64,000 nt of DNA from Variovorax paradoxus (GCF_022009635.1 NZ_CP091716.1:2867001-2931000), one strand, 5' to 3'; shown: positions 26,005 to 35,398, counted from the first letter of the stretch. Numbers and translations: made by a program. The notes: generated by a model not told the origin, from the letters alone.

Positions 26005-27533
26005 GCGTCGCGCCCGGAACCAAGGTGCCGCACCGCGGGATGATCACCATCTCGATCATGCTGGCGACCATCATGCAGGCGCTGGACACCACCATCGCCA
26101 ACGTGGCGCTGCCGCACATGCAGGGCAGCCTGCAGGCCTCGCAGGACCAGATCACCTGGGTGCTGACCTCGTACATCGTGGCCTCGGCCATCGCGCTGCC
26201 GCTGACGGGCTGGCTCTGCGGGCATTGGGGGCGCAGGCGCGTGTTCATCATCTCGGTGATCGGCTTCACCGTGGCCTCGGCGCTTTGCGGGCTCGCGACC
26301 TCGCTGGTCGGCATCGTGGCGGCGCGGCTGTTGCAGGGCATTTTCGGCGCGGCGCTGGTGCCGCTGTCGCAGGCGGTGCTGCTGGACATCAACCCGCGCG
26401 AGAAGGTCGGCCAGGCAATGGCGATCTGGGGCGCGGGCATCATGGTCGGGCCCATCCTGGGGCCGCTGCTGGGCGGCTGGCTCACCGAGAACTTCGACTG
26501 GCGCTGGGTGTTCTTCATCAACCTGCCGGTGGGCATCTTCGCCTTCTGGGGCATCGCGCGCTACCTGCCGGAGAGCCGGCCGCAGGGCGAGAAGCTCGAC
26601 ATCTTCGGCTTCGTGACGCTGAGCCTGGCCATCGGCATGCTGCAGCTCTTTCTGGACCGGGGCGAGCAGCTCGACTGGTTCGACTCGTGGGAAATCAAGC
26701 TCGAAGCCGCCGCCGCGCTGGTGGCCTTCGGCTTCTTCGTGGTCCATACCTGGACGGTGCAGGGCGTGTCCTTCTTCGACCGCGACCTGCTGAAAGACCG
26801 CAACTTCGTCACCGGGCTGTTGTTCGCCTTCATCGTCGGCATGATCTTGTTCGCCACGATGGCACTGCTGCCCAACTTCCTGCAGGGGCTGATGGGTTAT
26901 CCGGTGGTCTACACGGGGCAGGTGACGGCGCCGCGGGGCGTCGGAACCATGATCGCGATGATCATCGTCGGGCGGCTGGTGCAGAAGGTCGACGTGCGTG
27001 CGATCATGGCCGTGGGCTTCGGCCTCACGGCGTTCTCGCTCTACCAGATGACGCGGCTCACGCTGCAGATGGACAGCACGCTGATCATCGTCTCGGGCTT
27101 CATCCAGGGGCTGGGCATCGGCTTCACCTTCGTGCCGCTGTCGACCGCCACCTTCGCCACGCTGGCTCCGCGCCTGCGCAACCAGGGCACGCCGATCTTC
27201 AGCCTGCTGCGCAACATCGGCAGCAGCGTGGGCATCTCGATCGTGCAGGCGCTGCTGACCGAAGGCTCGAGCAAGGCGCACGCGCAGATCGCCGCGACGG
27301 TGGCGCCGGGCAACCAGGCGCTGTCGACACTGCCGCAGATGATGTCGCCGGACACGATGACCGGGCTGGCGCTGCTCAATGCAGAGGTGACGCGGCAGGG
27401 GGCGCTGGTGGGTTACCTGGACGACTTCGCGATCATGATGATCATCACGGTGCTGGCGATTCCGCTGCTGTTGCTGATTCGCAGCCCCAAGCGGAGTGCG
27501 GCTGCGTCGGGGCCGGCGGAAGTGCCGCACTGA
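26001..27533 (+). CDS. DHA2-family MFS multidrug efflux transporter (EmrB-like)
   Basis: The 510-residue protein has about 14 transmembrane segments and the DHA2 signatures: LDTTIANVALPHM in helix 1, GHWGRRRVF in the loop between helices 2 and 3, and GPILGPLLGGW in helix 5. It exports lipophilic compounds with proton antiport. No EmrA-type membrane-fusion partner is adjacent. It is translationally coupled to the upstream MarR gene, which probably controls it. Confidence 0.92.
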   Translation: MSVAPGTKVPHRGMITISIMLATIMQALDTTIANVALPHMQGSLQASQDQITWVLTSYIVASAIALPLTGWLCGHWGRRRVFIISVIGFTVASALCGLATSLVGIVAARLLQGIFGAALVPLSQAVLLDINPREKVGQAMAIWGAGIMVGPILGPLLGGWLTENFDWRWVFFINLPVGIFAFWGIARYLPESRPQGEKLDIFGFVTLSLAIGMLQLFLDRGEQLDWFDSWEIKLEAAAALVAFGFFVVHTWTVQGVSFFDRDLLKDRNFVTGLLFAFIVGMILFATMALLPNFLQGLMGYPVVYTGQVTAPRGVGTMIAMIIVGRLVQKVDVRAIMAVGFGLTAFSLYQMTRLTLQMDSTLIIVSGFIQGLGIGFTFVPLSTATFATLAPRLRNQGTPIFSLLRNIGSSVGISIVQALLTEGSSKAHAQIAATVAPGNQALSTLPQMMSPDTMTGLALLNAEVTRQGALVGYLDDFAIMMIITVLAIPLLLLIRSPKRSAAASGPAEVPH

Positions 27534-27543
27534 CTTTGAATTT

Positions 27544-27656
27544 CTCCCTCCCCCGCTGGGGGAGGGCAGGGGTGGGGGCTCAGCGGCCTTTGAACCGCCG
27601 CGGCGCTGGATGCGCCGCCTGCCCCCATCCCAACCTTCCCCCAGCGGGGGAAGGAG
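27544..27656. repeat. Long imperfect inverted repeat between convergent genes
   Basis: Two 36-bp arms at 27544-27579 and 27621-27656 pair at 31 positions and are built around CCCCCGCTGGGGG. Each arm is itself partly palindromic, so the unit can fold into two nested hairpins. It lies between the ends of two convergent genes. It looks like a dispersed intergenic repeat and could act as a bidirectional terminator. Confidence 0.7.
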
Positions 27657-27665
27657 CAATACCGC

Positions 27666-28505
27666 TTACTCGTCGTGCGTGTCGTGCGTCGCTTCCGCAC
27701 CGCGGCGCCAATAGCCCGAGGCCCGCGTCCATTTCGGATTCGCACCGCGCTCGCCCACCAGATGCGCGCGCAGCGCCTTGGCGATGGCCGATTCGCAGCC
27801 GACCCAGGTGTGGAAGTCGCCGGCCGGCAGCTTCGCGGCCTTCAGCGCGTCGAGCAGCACGGGGCTGGTGCCCGGCTCGGCGCCGCGGCGATGCACCCAT
27901 TGCAGCGTGAGTTCGGCGCGGGTCTCGAAGGGCAGTTCGTCGGCTTCGCTGTCGACTTCCGCCAGCACCACCGCGCGCGCGCCGGCCGGCAGTTCGGCCA
28001 GGCGGCGTGCGATGGCGGGCAGGGCGGTGTCGTCGCCGATCAGCAGGTGCCAGTCGAATTCGGTCGGCACGATGAACGAGCCGCGCGGGCCGCCCACGCC
28101 GAGGATGTCGCCGGGCTTGGCCTGCTCGGCCCATTGCGTGGCCGGGCCGGCTTCGTGCAGCGCGAAGTCGATTTCGAGCGTGCCGGCCTTCGCGTCATGG
28201 CGGCGAGGCGTGTAGTCGCGCATGGTGGGGCGCCCGCCGGCGGGCCACACCGGGCCTTCGGGGCCGGCGGTCGGCAGCGCGAGCTTGCCGGTGGCGGTGT
28301 CAGGGAAAAAGATCTTGGCGTGGTCGTCGAAGCCGGGGCTGTGGAAGCCCGCGAGGTCGTCGCCGGTGAGCGTCACGCGGATCAGGTGCGGCGTCACGCG
28401 CTGCACGGTCTTGACCGTGAGCTGGCGAAAGCGCAGTTCGTGGCGCACCCGGCGCGGCGTGCGGTCGGGTGCGGAGGCGGTTTGCGAAGTACTGAAGTCA
28501 GTCAT
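27666..28505 (-). CDS. Siderophore-interacting protein, FAD-dependent ferric reductase (YqjH/ViuB-like)
   Basis: The 279-residue protein has an N-terminal FAD-binding barrel with RDYTPRR at residues 96-102 and a C-terminal NAD(P)H-binding SIP domain ([32 protein letters not shown]). Such enzymes reduce ferric siderophores in the cytosol to release iron. The adjacent PadR-type gene with a His-rich N-terminus matches the E. coli YqjH/YqjI pair, in which the regulator controls the reductase. Confidence 0.92.
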   Translation of the reverse strand: MTDFSTSQTASAPDRTPRRVRHELRFRQLTVKTVQRVTPHLIRVTLTGDDLAGFHSPGFDDHAKIFFPDTATGKLALPTAGPEGPVWPAGGRPTMRDYTPRRHDAKAGTLEIDFALHEAGPATQWAEQAKPGDILGVGGPRGSFIVPTEFDWHLLIGDDTALPAIARRLAELPAGARAVVLAEVDSEADELPFETRAELTLQWVHRRGAEPGTSPVLLDALKAAKLPAGDFHTWVGCESAIAKALRAHLVGERGANPKWTRASGYWRRGAEATHDTHDE

Positions 28506-28554
28506 TGCATGAATCCTGTCTGAGCAGGGCGGGTTGAGATTCGGTGGTGGCGGC

Positions 28555-29130
28555 TCAGATCTTGTCGATCTGCTGGGCGGCGCTGTCGAGCACGGCGGCG
28601 AAGTCGTGCGCCTGCTGTTCCGTGAGCGGCGTGCCCGAAAGGCGCATGCGCATGGCGAGCTTGAGGTTCTCGATGGCGCGCGTGACCTGTGGGGGGCGTC
28701 CGCCGCGCGGGCCGGCGCCGTCGACGCCGCCGCTCATGCGGGCCATCATGGCGTCGGCCGTTTCGCGGTTGGACGCGAGGAACTCCTGTCCGCTGGCGGT
28801 GATGCTGTAGCGCTTGCGCCCGCCGTTGTCGGCGGTTTCCACGCTGAGGTAGCCAAGCTCCTCGAGCAGCGTGAGCGTGGGGTAGACCACGCCGGGACTC
28901 GGGGCGTAGCTGCCGCCGAGGCGGTCTTCGATGGCCTTGATCAGTTCGTAGCCGTGGGCCGGCTTGTCGGCGATGAGCTGCAGCAGCACGAAGCGCAGGC
29001 CGCCGTGGCCGAACACGCGGCCACCGCCGCCGCCGCGCCCGCCACGGTGTCCGCGACCGCCGGAAAGGCCGTCTTCATGTTCGCCGCGCGCGGTGCGGCA
29101 GTGGTGATGGCCAAAGTGGAAATGTCTCAT
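28555..29130 (-). CDS. PadR-family metal-responsive regulator (YqjI-like)
   Basis: The 191-residue protein has a His-rich start (MRHFHFGHHH), a Gly-rich linker, and a PadR winged helix (RFVLLQLIADKPAHGYELIK and PSPGVVYPTLTLLEELGYL). E. coli YqjI has the same layout; its His/Cys-rich N-terminus binds nickel and relieves repression of yqjH. Here it lies 49 bp upstream of the reductase gene on the same strand, so both are probably autoregulated from the palindrome at 29162-29185. The ATG at 29130 gives the His-rich start. Confidence 0.88.
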   Translation of the reverse strand: MRHFHFGHHHCRTARGEHEDGLSGGRGHRGGRGGGGGRVFGHGGLRFVLLQLIADKPAHGYELIKAIEDRLGGSYAPSPGVVYPTLTLLEELGYLSVETADNGGRKRYSITASGQEFLASNRETADAMMARMSGGVDGAGPRGGRPPQVTRAIENLKLAMRMRLSGTPLTEQQAHDFAAVLDSAAQQIDKI

Positions 29131-29161
29131 GGTGGGCATCCTTTTCGATGTATGTCGGAAA

Positions 29162-29185
29162 TTATTTTAGATATATCTAAAATAA
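29162..29185. promoter_or_regulatory. Perfect 24-bp palindrome, probable PadR/YqjI operator
   Basis: The core ATTTTAGATATATCTAAAAT at 29164-29183 is a perfect palindrome, extended by two more pairs on each side. It starts 32 bp upstream of the regulator start codon in otherwise GC-rich DNA. Its AT-rich TAGATATATCTA centre is the kind of site bound by PadR-family regulators. It probably overlaps the promoter. Confidence 0.75.
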
Positions 29186-29224
29186 AGTCAAATCGATACA
29201 TGCCGAGATGCCCGGCAGTGGCGT

Positions 29225-30373
29225 TCAGGCAGTGGCGGATGCCCGGTGCTGCCGCAGGTGCTCCAGCGACAGTGCCTCACCGATGTGCGACATCTGGATG
29301 GCCGCGCCTTCGGCCGAGCGCTCTGCCACTTCGGCGACGCGCTCGAACATCCGTGCTTCATGGGCGGCCACCGCGCCGGCCCAGTCTTCCTGCTTCGTCA
29401 GCGCGGCGGCCAGCTCGACGGCGTCGAGCATGGCGGCGTTCACGCCTTCGCCGCCGAAGGGCGACATCAGGTGCGCCGCGTCGCCCAGCAGCGTGAGCCC
29501 GCGCCGGGGCGTCCAGCAATGGCCGACCGGCAGCGCGTAGATGGGGCGGGGAACGAAATGGTCGTTGCTGGCGCGGAAGAGGTCGGTGAGCGCATCGGCG
29601 TAACCCGCGAACTCGTCGATCAGCGCGCTGCGCACCGAAGCGGGCGACGCGAAGTCGAAGCGCTTCGTGGCCCAGTCGGGCGGCACGCGGAAGATCGCGT
29701 AGCCGCGGATGTGCGCATTGCCGTTGCGCTGCGCGATGAGGAGCTTGCCGTCGCCCTCCACATCGAGCTTGCCGCGGCCCACGAGCCTGGAGAGCGTCGG
29801 GTGGCTGTTGTCCACGTCGTCGATGCCGAACTCGACGAAGGTCAGGCCGCTGTACTGCGGCTTGTACGGCGAGAGCAGAGGCCGCACGCGCGACCAGGCG
29901 CCGTCCGCGCCGACGACCAGGTCGAAGGGGCCGGCTTCGCCGTCTTCGAACAGCAGGTTCCAGCACCCGCCCTCCTGCAGCCGCAGGTCGCGCAGCGCAC
30001 GGCCCCATTGCACGGATTCGGCCGGCAGCGAATTCAGCAGGATGTCGCGCAGCGCCGTGCGGTCGATCTCGGGGCGGTTGCCGGCGGAGGCGTCGGGTTC
30101 CTCGAAGAGCACGCGGGCGGACTTGTCCAGCAGGCGCGAGCCTTGGTCTTCATAGCGCGCTGCGCGTCGAAAGGCCTCGCCCAGGCCAGCCCGCTCGATG
30201 GCGAGCAGGCCCGAGTCTTCGTGAAGATCCAGCGTGCCGCCTTGCGGGCGCGAGTGCGGGTCTTCCTCGCGCTCGAACACGGTGGCCTGGATGCCTGAGA
30301 GGTGAAGGATGCGCGCCAGCGTGAGGCCGCCGGGACCGCCGCCGACGATGGCGATGCGTGGATGCTTGTTCAT
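29225..30373 (-). CDS. FAD-dependent monooxygenase (TetX/aromatic hydroxylase type)
   Basis: The 382-residue protein has an N-terminal Rossmann FAD site (IAIVGGGPGGLTLA), the PQGGTLDLHEDSG segment and the second FAD motif LLGDAAHLMSPFGGEGVNAAM, as in class A flavoprotein hydroxylases and TetX-like enzymes. It would hydroxylate an aromatic or polyketide substrate with NAD(P)H and oxygen. The ATG at 30373 is chosen because MNKHPRIAIVGG is the usual start. It is divergent from a MarR regulator that probably represses it. Confidence 0.9.
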   Translation of the reverse strand: MNKHPRIAIVGGGPGGLTLARILHLSGIQATVFEREEDPHSRPQGGTLDLHEDSGLLAIERAGLGEAFRRAARYEDQGSRLLDKSARVLFEEPDASAGNRPEIDRTALRDILLNSLPAESVQWGRALRDLRLQEGGCWNLLFEDGEAGPFDLVVGADGAWSRVRPLLSPYKPQYSGLTFVEFGIDDVDNSHPTLSRLVGRGKLDVEGDGKLLIAQRNGNAHIRGYAIFRVPPDWATKRFDFASPASVRSALIDEFAGYADALTDLFRASNDHFVPRPIYALPVGHCWTPRRGLTLLGDAAHLMSPFGGEGVNAAMLDAVELAAALTKQEDWAGAVAAHEARMFERVAEVAERSAEGAAIQMSHIGEALSLEHLRQHRASATA

Positions 30374-30393
30374 TCGGTGGACTCCATAAAAGG

Positions 30394-30427
30394 ATAGGTT
30401 CCTATTCATATTAACATAGGCTCCTAT
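30394..30427. promoter_or_regulatory. Two palindromic operator half-copies between monooxygenase and MarR genes
   Basis: ATAGGTTCCTAT at 30394-30405 and ATAGGCTCCTAT at 30416-30427 are near-perfect 12-bp palindromes with centres 22 bp apart, two helical turns. They occupy the 71-bp space between the divergent genes. They are the likely binding sites of the neighbouring MarR protein. Confidence 0.75.
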
Positions 30428-30444
30428 GAAAGTAGAATGACGGC

Positions 30445-30885
30445 ATGGCAGACATCCCCGAACCCAACCCCCTGAAGCTTCTGGGCCGCGTGGCCCGCGG
30501 ATTCACGCGCATCGTCGACGGCGGGCTGCGCGAGCTGGGCCTGGCGGCCGGTCAATTGCCGGTGCTGGTGTCGCTGAAGAAGAGCAAGGCGCTGTCGCAG
30601 GCCGAGCTCGCGCGCATCGCGCAGGTCGAGCAGCCCAGCATGGCGCAGTTGCTCGCGCGCATGGAGCGCGACGGGCTGGTCGAGCGCGTGGACGACCCGC
30701 AGGACAAGCGCAGCCGCCTGATTTCGCTCACGCCGCTGGCAGCCAAGCGCCTGCCGAAGGCCAAGCTGCTGATGGATGCGCACGTCGAGCAGGCGCTCAC
30801 CGGCTTTTCTCCGGAAGAGATCGAGCAGCTGACCGCGCTGCTGCTGCGGGTCGATGCGAACGTCGAGCGCATGGGCGGCGGCTGA
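30445..30885 (+). CDS. MarR-family transcriptional regulator
   Basis: The 146-residue protein shows MarR features: LSQAELARIAQVEQPSMAQL as the recognition helix and VDDPQDKRSRLISLT as the wing. It is transcribed divergently from the flavin monooxygenase across two matching palindromes. It probably represses both genes until a substrate-like ligand binds. Confidence 0.92.
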   Translation: MADIPEPNPLKLLGRVARGFTRIVDGGLRELGLAAGQLPVLVSLKKSKALSQAELARIAQVEQPSMAQLLARMERDGLVERVDDPQDKRSRLISLTPLAAKRLPKAKLLMDAHVEQALTGFSPEEIEQLTALLLRVDANVERMGGG

Positions 30886-30907
30886 GGAACCGCGAGCCGC
30901 GTGAAGG

Positions 30908-32287
30908 CTACCGGCCCGCGTTGACGGCCGCGTTCTTCTGGTCCGCGTCCGTCAGCGTGCGCAGGAACGCCGCCACGTCGCGAATCTCCGCTTCCGTCAG
31001 CGACGGCTTGTCGCCGGGCTTCTGGCCGAAGGGCGCCTCGTTGTTGATGTTGGCGTGGTACTGCGCCGGCAGGTCGTCGAACTTCCGCACCACGCCATTG
31101 GCCGCGCGGCCATACCAGCGCTGCGGCGCGGTGTCGCGCTGCGCATAGAAGCGGATGGCTTCTTCCAGCGAATGGATCACCCCGTTGTGGAAGAAGCTCT
31201 GCCGCACCGCCACGTTGCGCAGCGACGGTGTGCGGAACAGGCCGCAGTACTCGCTGCGATCCTTCAGGTCGGTGCGGTAGGGGCCGCACAGCCCCAGGTC
31301 GTGGAACGACGGGTCGGCATTGGCTTTGAGCTTGCGGTTGCGCGGCACGCCCAGCGCGATCATCCCGAAGTCGGAGAACAGCGGAAACGCGCCGTCCTGC
31401 GTGCGCGCGCTGATATGGCACGAGGCGCAATTGCCCTTGCTCTCGTCGTTGAACACCTTCAGCCCGCGCGCCTCGGCCACGCTGAGCCTGGCCTGGCCGC
31501 GCAGCACGGCGTCGTACTTGCTGGTGAAGGGGTAGAAGTCTTCCGGCGATTGCTGGAACACCTCCAGCGCCCAGCTGGCCGCCTTGAAGGCCGCCTTCGG
31601 GTCCTTGAAGACGTCGTCGCCGAAAACCTTGCGCATGTCGCCTGCGTAGGCGGTGCGCTCGAGCTTGCCGGCCACGTCCTCGACAGAGGCATTGGCCATT
31701 TCCGCCGATGACAGCAGCGGCATGCCGGCCTGGTCGTGGGCCGAGTCCGCCCGGCCGTCCCACATGCGGCCGCCGGTGGGCCCGGCGTCGATGCTGTCGT
31801 CGCCGTCGTTGTCGTGGTGGTGTTCCGTGAAAGGCGCCAGCGTCTCCAGGTAGCGCAGCGACGGCGCGGCACGAGGGCCTTCGAGCCGACCGTCAACGCC
31901 GCCCAGTTGCACCGACAGCGCATTCGGTGGCCCCCAGGCGTGCTTTGGGTCGTGGCAGCTCGCGCACGAGGCCTTGCCCGAGGCCGAGAGGCTGCCGTCG
32001 AAGAAGATGCGCCGGCCGATGTCGGTGAGCTGGTCGGCGCTCGGCATCGGCCGGCCCGGCACGGGGGCGTAGAAGGCGCCCACATAAGCCGGTGGCGCGG
32101 GCAGCGCAGGCGTGGGGGCCTGCTGCGGCGGCGGCACGGGAGTGGCCGCCTGGGGAGGCTGCTCGCGGCCGCATGCCGCAAGCAGGCCGCACAGCAGCAG
32201 CATGGCCGAGGCCACGAGCGCCGGGCGGCGAAAGAAATGAAGCGTCGCAGGCACGTGCAGGAAGGGGCGAAGCGGGCAAGGCCGCAA
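30908..32287 (-). CDS. Di-heme cytochrome c peroxidase/MauG-family lipoprotein
   Basis: The 459-residue protein has a lipoprotein signal (MLLLCGLLAACGR) and two heme-binding CASCH motifs (SCASCHDPKHAWG and NCASCHISAR), typical of the bacterial CcpA/MauG superfamily. A His/Asp-rich insert (TEHHHDNDGDD) follows the first heme. It would act in the periplasm on peroxide or a partner protein. It is convergent with the MarR gene and divergent from the phospholipase gene. Confidence 0.9.
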   Translation of the reverse strand: MRPCPLRPFLHVPATLHFFRRPALVASAMLLLCGLLAACGREQPPQAATPVPPPQQAPTPALPAPPAYVGAFYAPVPGRPMPSADQLTDIGRRIFFDGSLSASGKASCASCHDPKHAWGPPNALSVQLGGVDGRLEGPRAAPSLRYLETLAPFTEHHHDNDGDDSIDAGPTGGRMWDGRADSAHDQAGMPLLSSAEMANASVEDVAGKLERTAYAGDMRKVFGDDVFKDPKAAFKAASWALEVFQQSPEDFYPFTSKYDAVLRGQARLSVAEARGLKVFNDESKGNCASCHISARTQDGAFPLFSDFGMIALGVPRNRKLKANADPSFHDLGLCGPYRTDLKDRSEYCGLFRTPSLRNVAVRQSFFHNGVIHSLEEAIRFYAQRDTAPQRWYGRAANGVVRKFDDLPAQYHANINNEAPFGQKPGDKPSLTEAEIRDVAAFLRTLTDADQKNAAVNAGR

Positions 32288-32456
32288 AGGAGCCGCCGAG
32301 GATCGAGCGCCCGTGTGTCAAAGACGTGACGAATTCTTAGGCCTGAATTAGCAAGGCCGGGTGTACGAAGAATTGCAACATGGCTGTCATGCACGCCGCA
32401 GAGCATCACGCCGCCCGGCCGCCGGTCTGGCTCATCCACATCTCATAACTCCATAC

Positions 32457-34673
32457 ATGATGACCCCCACCCATAGCAGCAGCGCGCCCGCGCGCGGACG
32501 CAGATACGTGCGCCACCTCACCCTCTGGCCGACCGCCGTTGCAGCCGCCGTGCTGGCAGTCGCCTGCGGCGGCAGCGACGACCATCCCGCCGGCTCCGTG
32601 GGCGGCACGGCGACCTCGGGCGTCGTGACCGGCAGCTACTACCGCAACGCCAAGGTCTGCATCGACGCCAACAACAACGGCCGTTGCGACCCCAGCGAAA
32701 CCACCGCCATCACCGACGCCAATGGCGCCTTCACGCTCTATGCCCAGGGCCCGGTGGTTGTCGAGATCGGCACCTCCAGCAAGCGCTACGACCCCGTCAC
32801 CAAGACCGAAACCGCCGTCACCCAGCCGCTGGTGTTCCGTGCGCCCGCTGCCGCCAATGGCGTGGTCAGCGCCATCACCACCGAGCTCTCGGCGCTGATG
32901 GATTCCAATGGCGGCAACTTCGCCGCCGCCCGCACCGCGCTGGCGGCCCGCATCGGCGTGAGCGAAGCCCAGCTGCTGGCCGACCACAACAAGGTGACCG
33001 ACGCCACCGTCAAGACCGCGCTGCAGAACGAGATCGACCAGTCGATCGAGCGCATCGCCGAGGCCGTGGCCGAAGCCGGCACCGGCGGTGACGTGATCGC
33101 CGCCTTGCGCAACCGCTTCGCGCTCGACCAGATCACCAACGTGGTCGTCATCTACGCTGAAAACCGCGGCTTCGACAACCTGTACGGCCTGTACCCCGGC
33201 GCCAACGGCATTCCGGGCGTGAACCCGACTTCGTCGACCAAGACACCCGAGCCGCAGAAAGACTTCGACGGCTCCACGCTGCCCGCGCTGCCCCCGGTAT
33301 GGAGCGGCGTGACCGCGCCCGGCCAGACCACCACGATCATCGAAGCGAAGACCGTGGGCATGCCCAACAAGATGTTCCAGATCGACGATCCGGCGGGCTT
33401 CTACAACACCGGCACGGTGATCGACCAGAGCGTCATCTCGCGCGACCTGATTCACCGCTTCTACAACAACCAGATGCAGATCAACGGCGGCAAGAACGAC
33501 AAGTTCGCCGCCTACTCGGATGCCGGCGGCCTCAGCATGGGCTACTACGACGGCAGCAAGATGAAGCTGTGGAAGGTGGCACAGAACTTCACGCTGGCCG
33601 ACAACTTCTTCATGGGCGCGTTCGGCGGCTCGTTCCTGAATCACCAGTACCTCGTGTGCGCCTGCGCGCCGCTGTATCCGAACGCCGATGCGGCGAATTC
33701 GCCCGCCAACAAGTCGATCTCGGCCATCGACACGGACGCCAATGGCAACTTCGTGCGCCTCACCCCCGCGGCCAACGCGTCGACCTCGGTGTTGAACGCC
33801 GCGCCTTCGTACCTGAAGGACAGCACGCTGACCCCGAAGGACGCCGCTGGCAACTTCTACGCGGTCAACACCATGCAGCCGCCGTACCAGCCCAGCAGCG
33901 TGGCGCCGGCAGGCGCGGACACCAAGCTCTTCGCGAACCCGGCCAACGCAAGCACGCTGCCGCCGCAGACCCAGGCCACCATCGGCGACCTGCTTACCGC
34001 CAAGGGCCTCAGCTGGGCGTGGTACGCCGGTGCGTGGAACGACACCACGGCCATCGCCACCAGCGGCAACCGGACATTCCCGCCCGCCGTGCCGCCCGCC
34101 GCGCAGACGCCGAACTTCCAGTTCCACCACCAGCCGTTCAACTACTACGCCGCCTTCGACCCCGTCGCCCACCCCGACGCGCGCGCCGCCCACCTGAAGG
34201 ACTTCGACAACGACTTCCTGAAGGACGTTGCCGCAGGCACGCTGCCCGCCGTGAGCTTCTACAAGCCCCAAGGCAACCTGAACCAGCACGCCGGCTACGC
34301 CAGCGTGGCCGACGGCGACGCGCACATCGCCGACGTGCTCGCCAAGCTGCAGGCCAGCCCGCAGTGGAAGAACATGCTCGTGGTCGTCACCTACGACGAG
34401 AACGGCGGCTTCTACGACCACGCGACCGTGCCGAAGGGCGACCGCTGGGGCCCCGGCACCCGCATTCCTGCGCTCATCGTCTCGCCTTACGCGAAGAAGG
34501 GCTTCGTCGACAAGACCCAGTACGACACCGCCTCCACGCTGCGCTTCATCACGCACCGCTGGTCGCTGCCGCCGCTGCAGGGTCTGGTCGACCGCGACAC
34601 AGCACTCGTGAAGAACGGCAGCCACCCGATGGGCGACCTGACCGGCGCGCTGGACTTCGGCAAGAAGTCCTGA
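32457..34673 (+). CDS. Secreted phosphoesterase, phospholipase C / acid phosphatase family
   Basis: The 738-residue protein begins with a Tat-like or lipoprotein signal (RRYVRHLTLW, then VLAVACGG). A domain with a Ca-binding-like CIDANNNGRCDPSE repeat follows, and then the PF04185 catalytic domain (VVVIYAENRGFDNLYG, FMGAFGGSFLNHQYLV, VVVTYDENGGFYDHATVP). The family cleaves phosphate esters outside the cytosol. ATG 32457 or 32460 is likely; an in-frame start at 32361 would bury the signal. A strong terminator follows. Confidence 0.88.
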   Translation: MMTPTHSSSAPARGRRYVRHLTLWPTAVAAAVLAVACGGSDDHPAGSVGGTATSGVVTGSYYRNAKVCIDANNNGRCDPSETTAITDANGAFTLYAQGPVVVEIGTSSKRYDPVTKTETAVTQPLVFRAPAAANGVVSAITTELSALMDSNGGNFAAARTALAARIGVSEAQLLADHNKVTDATVKTALQNEIDQSIERIAEAVAEAGTGGDVIAALRNRFALDQITNVVVIYAENRGFDNLYGLYPGANGIPGVNPTSSTKTPEPQKDFDGSTLPALPPVWSGVTAPGQTTTIIEAKTVGMPNKMFQIDDPAGFYNTGTVIDQSVISRDLIHRFYNNQMQINGGKNDKFAAYSDAGGLSMGYYDGSKMKLWKVAQNFTLADNFFMGAFGGSFLNHQYLVCACAPLYPNADAANSPANKSISAIDTDANGNFVRLTPAANASTSVLNAAPSYLKDSTLTPKDAAGNFYAVNTMQPPYQPSSVAPAGADTKLFANPANASTLPPQTQATIGDLLTAKGLSWAWYAGAWNDTTAIATSGNRTFPPAVPPAAQTPNFQFHHQPFNYYAAFDPVAHPDARAAHLKDFDNDFLKDVAAGTLPAVSFYKPQGNLNQHAGYASVADGDAHIADVLAKLQASPQWKNMLVVVTYDENGGFYDHATVPKGDRWGPGTRIPALIVSPYAKKGFVDKTQYDTASTLRFITHRWSLPPLQGLVDRDTALVKNGSHPMGDLTGALDFGKKS

Positions 34674-34692
34674 GGCGGTTTCCTTCCGCAAG

Positions 34693-34725
34693 GGGAGGCG
34701 GGCAGGGTGCCCGCCTCCCTTTTTT
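34693..34725 (+). terminator. Rho-independent terminator of the phosphoesterase gene
   Basis: An 11-bp perfect stem (GGGAGGCGGGC with GCCCGCCTCCC) and a 5-nt loop are followed by six T. It lies 20 bp after the stop codon. Confidence 0.92.
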
Positions 34726-34773
34726 CATTGATACCCTCGGGGCATCACAAGCATTCCGAGCCTCGACATCCGC

Positions 34774-35385
34774 ATGGACGACCTTCCTTTCAGCGCAGCC
34801 GCCGACCGCAACAAGCAGCCCATCCTCGACGTTCTGAAACGCGTGCTCGGCGAGCGTGGCGCCGCGCTGGAAATCGCCTCCGGCACGGGCCAGCATGTCG
34901 CGTGGTTCGCCGCAGCCATGAGCCATTGGACCTGGCAGCCCACCGACGCGGATGCCGCCATGCTCCCCGTCATCGAAAGCCGGTTGGCACAGGCTGGGCT
35001 GCCCAACCTGCGCCCGCCGGTGCTGCTCGACGTGACGGCCCCGCAATGGCCGTCGCGGGGCGCACCGTTCGCCGAACGCTTCGACGCGATCTACTGCGCC
35101 AACATGCTGCACATCGCGCCGCCGTCCGCATGCGCCGGCCTGATGGAAGGCGCCGCGCGGCACCTGCTCCCGGGCGGCCTGCTGATTACCTACGGCCCGT
35201 ACTTCGAAGAAGAAGCCCCGGCGCCAAGCAACCTCGCGTTCGACCAAAGCCTGCGCGCCCGCGACGCTTCCTGGGGCATTCGCCGCCTGGAAGACGTCGT
35301 GGCGCAGGCCCGCCGCTCGGGCCTCGCGCTGCGCGAGCGGCACGCGATGCCCGCGAACAACCTGCTGCTGGTCTTCGGTTCCTGA
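34774..35385 (+). CDS. DUF938 SAM-dependent methyltransferase-like protein
   Basis: The 203-residue protein has the DUF938 layout: N-terminal AADRNKQPILDVL, SAM-binding loop LEIASGTGQHVAWFA, acidic WQPTDADAAMLP and the motif FDAIYCANMLHIAPP. It is a predicted small-molecule methyltransferase in the cytosol. The substrate is unknown for the family. It is convergent with the TonB receptor gene, whose stop lies 13 bp away. Confidence 0.85.
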   Translation: MDDLPFSAAADRNKQPILDVLKRVLGERGAALEIASGTGQHVAWFAAAMSHWTWQPTDADAAMLPVIESRLAQAGLPNLRPPVLLDVTAPQWPSRGAPFAERFDAIYCANMLHIAPPSACAGLMEGAARHLLPGGLLITYGPYFEEEAPAPSNLAFDQSLRARDASWGIRRLEDVVAQARRSGLALRERHAMPANNLLLVFGS

Positions 35386-35398
35386 CCGGCGCGCCCGG

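Noticed and set aside
32406..34691. A 761-codon open frame on the minus strand opposite the phosphoesterase gene
   Set aside because: It is antisense to a clear PF04185 gene, is rich in Arg/Val/Gly/His and has no motif; long shadow frames are expected at this GC content.
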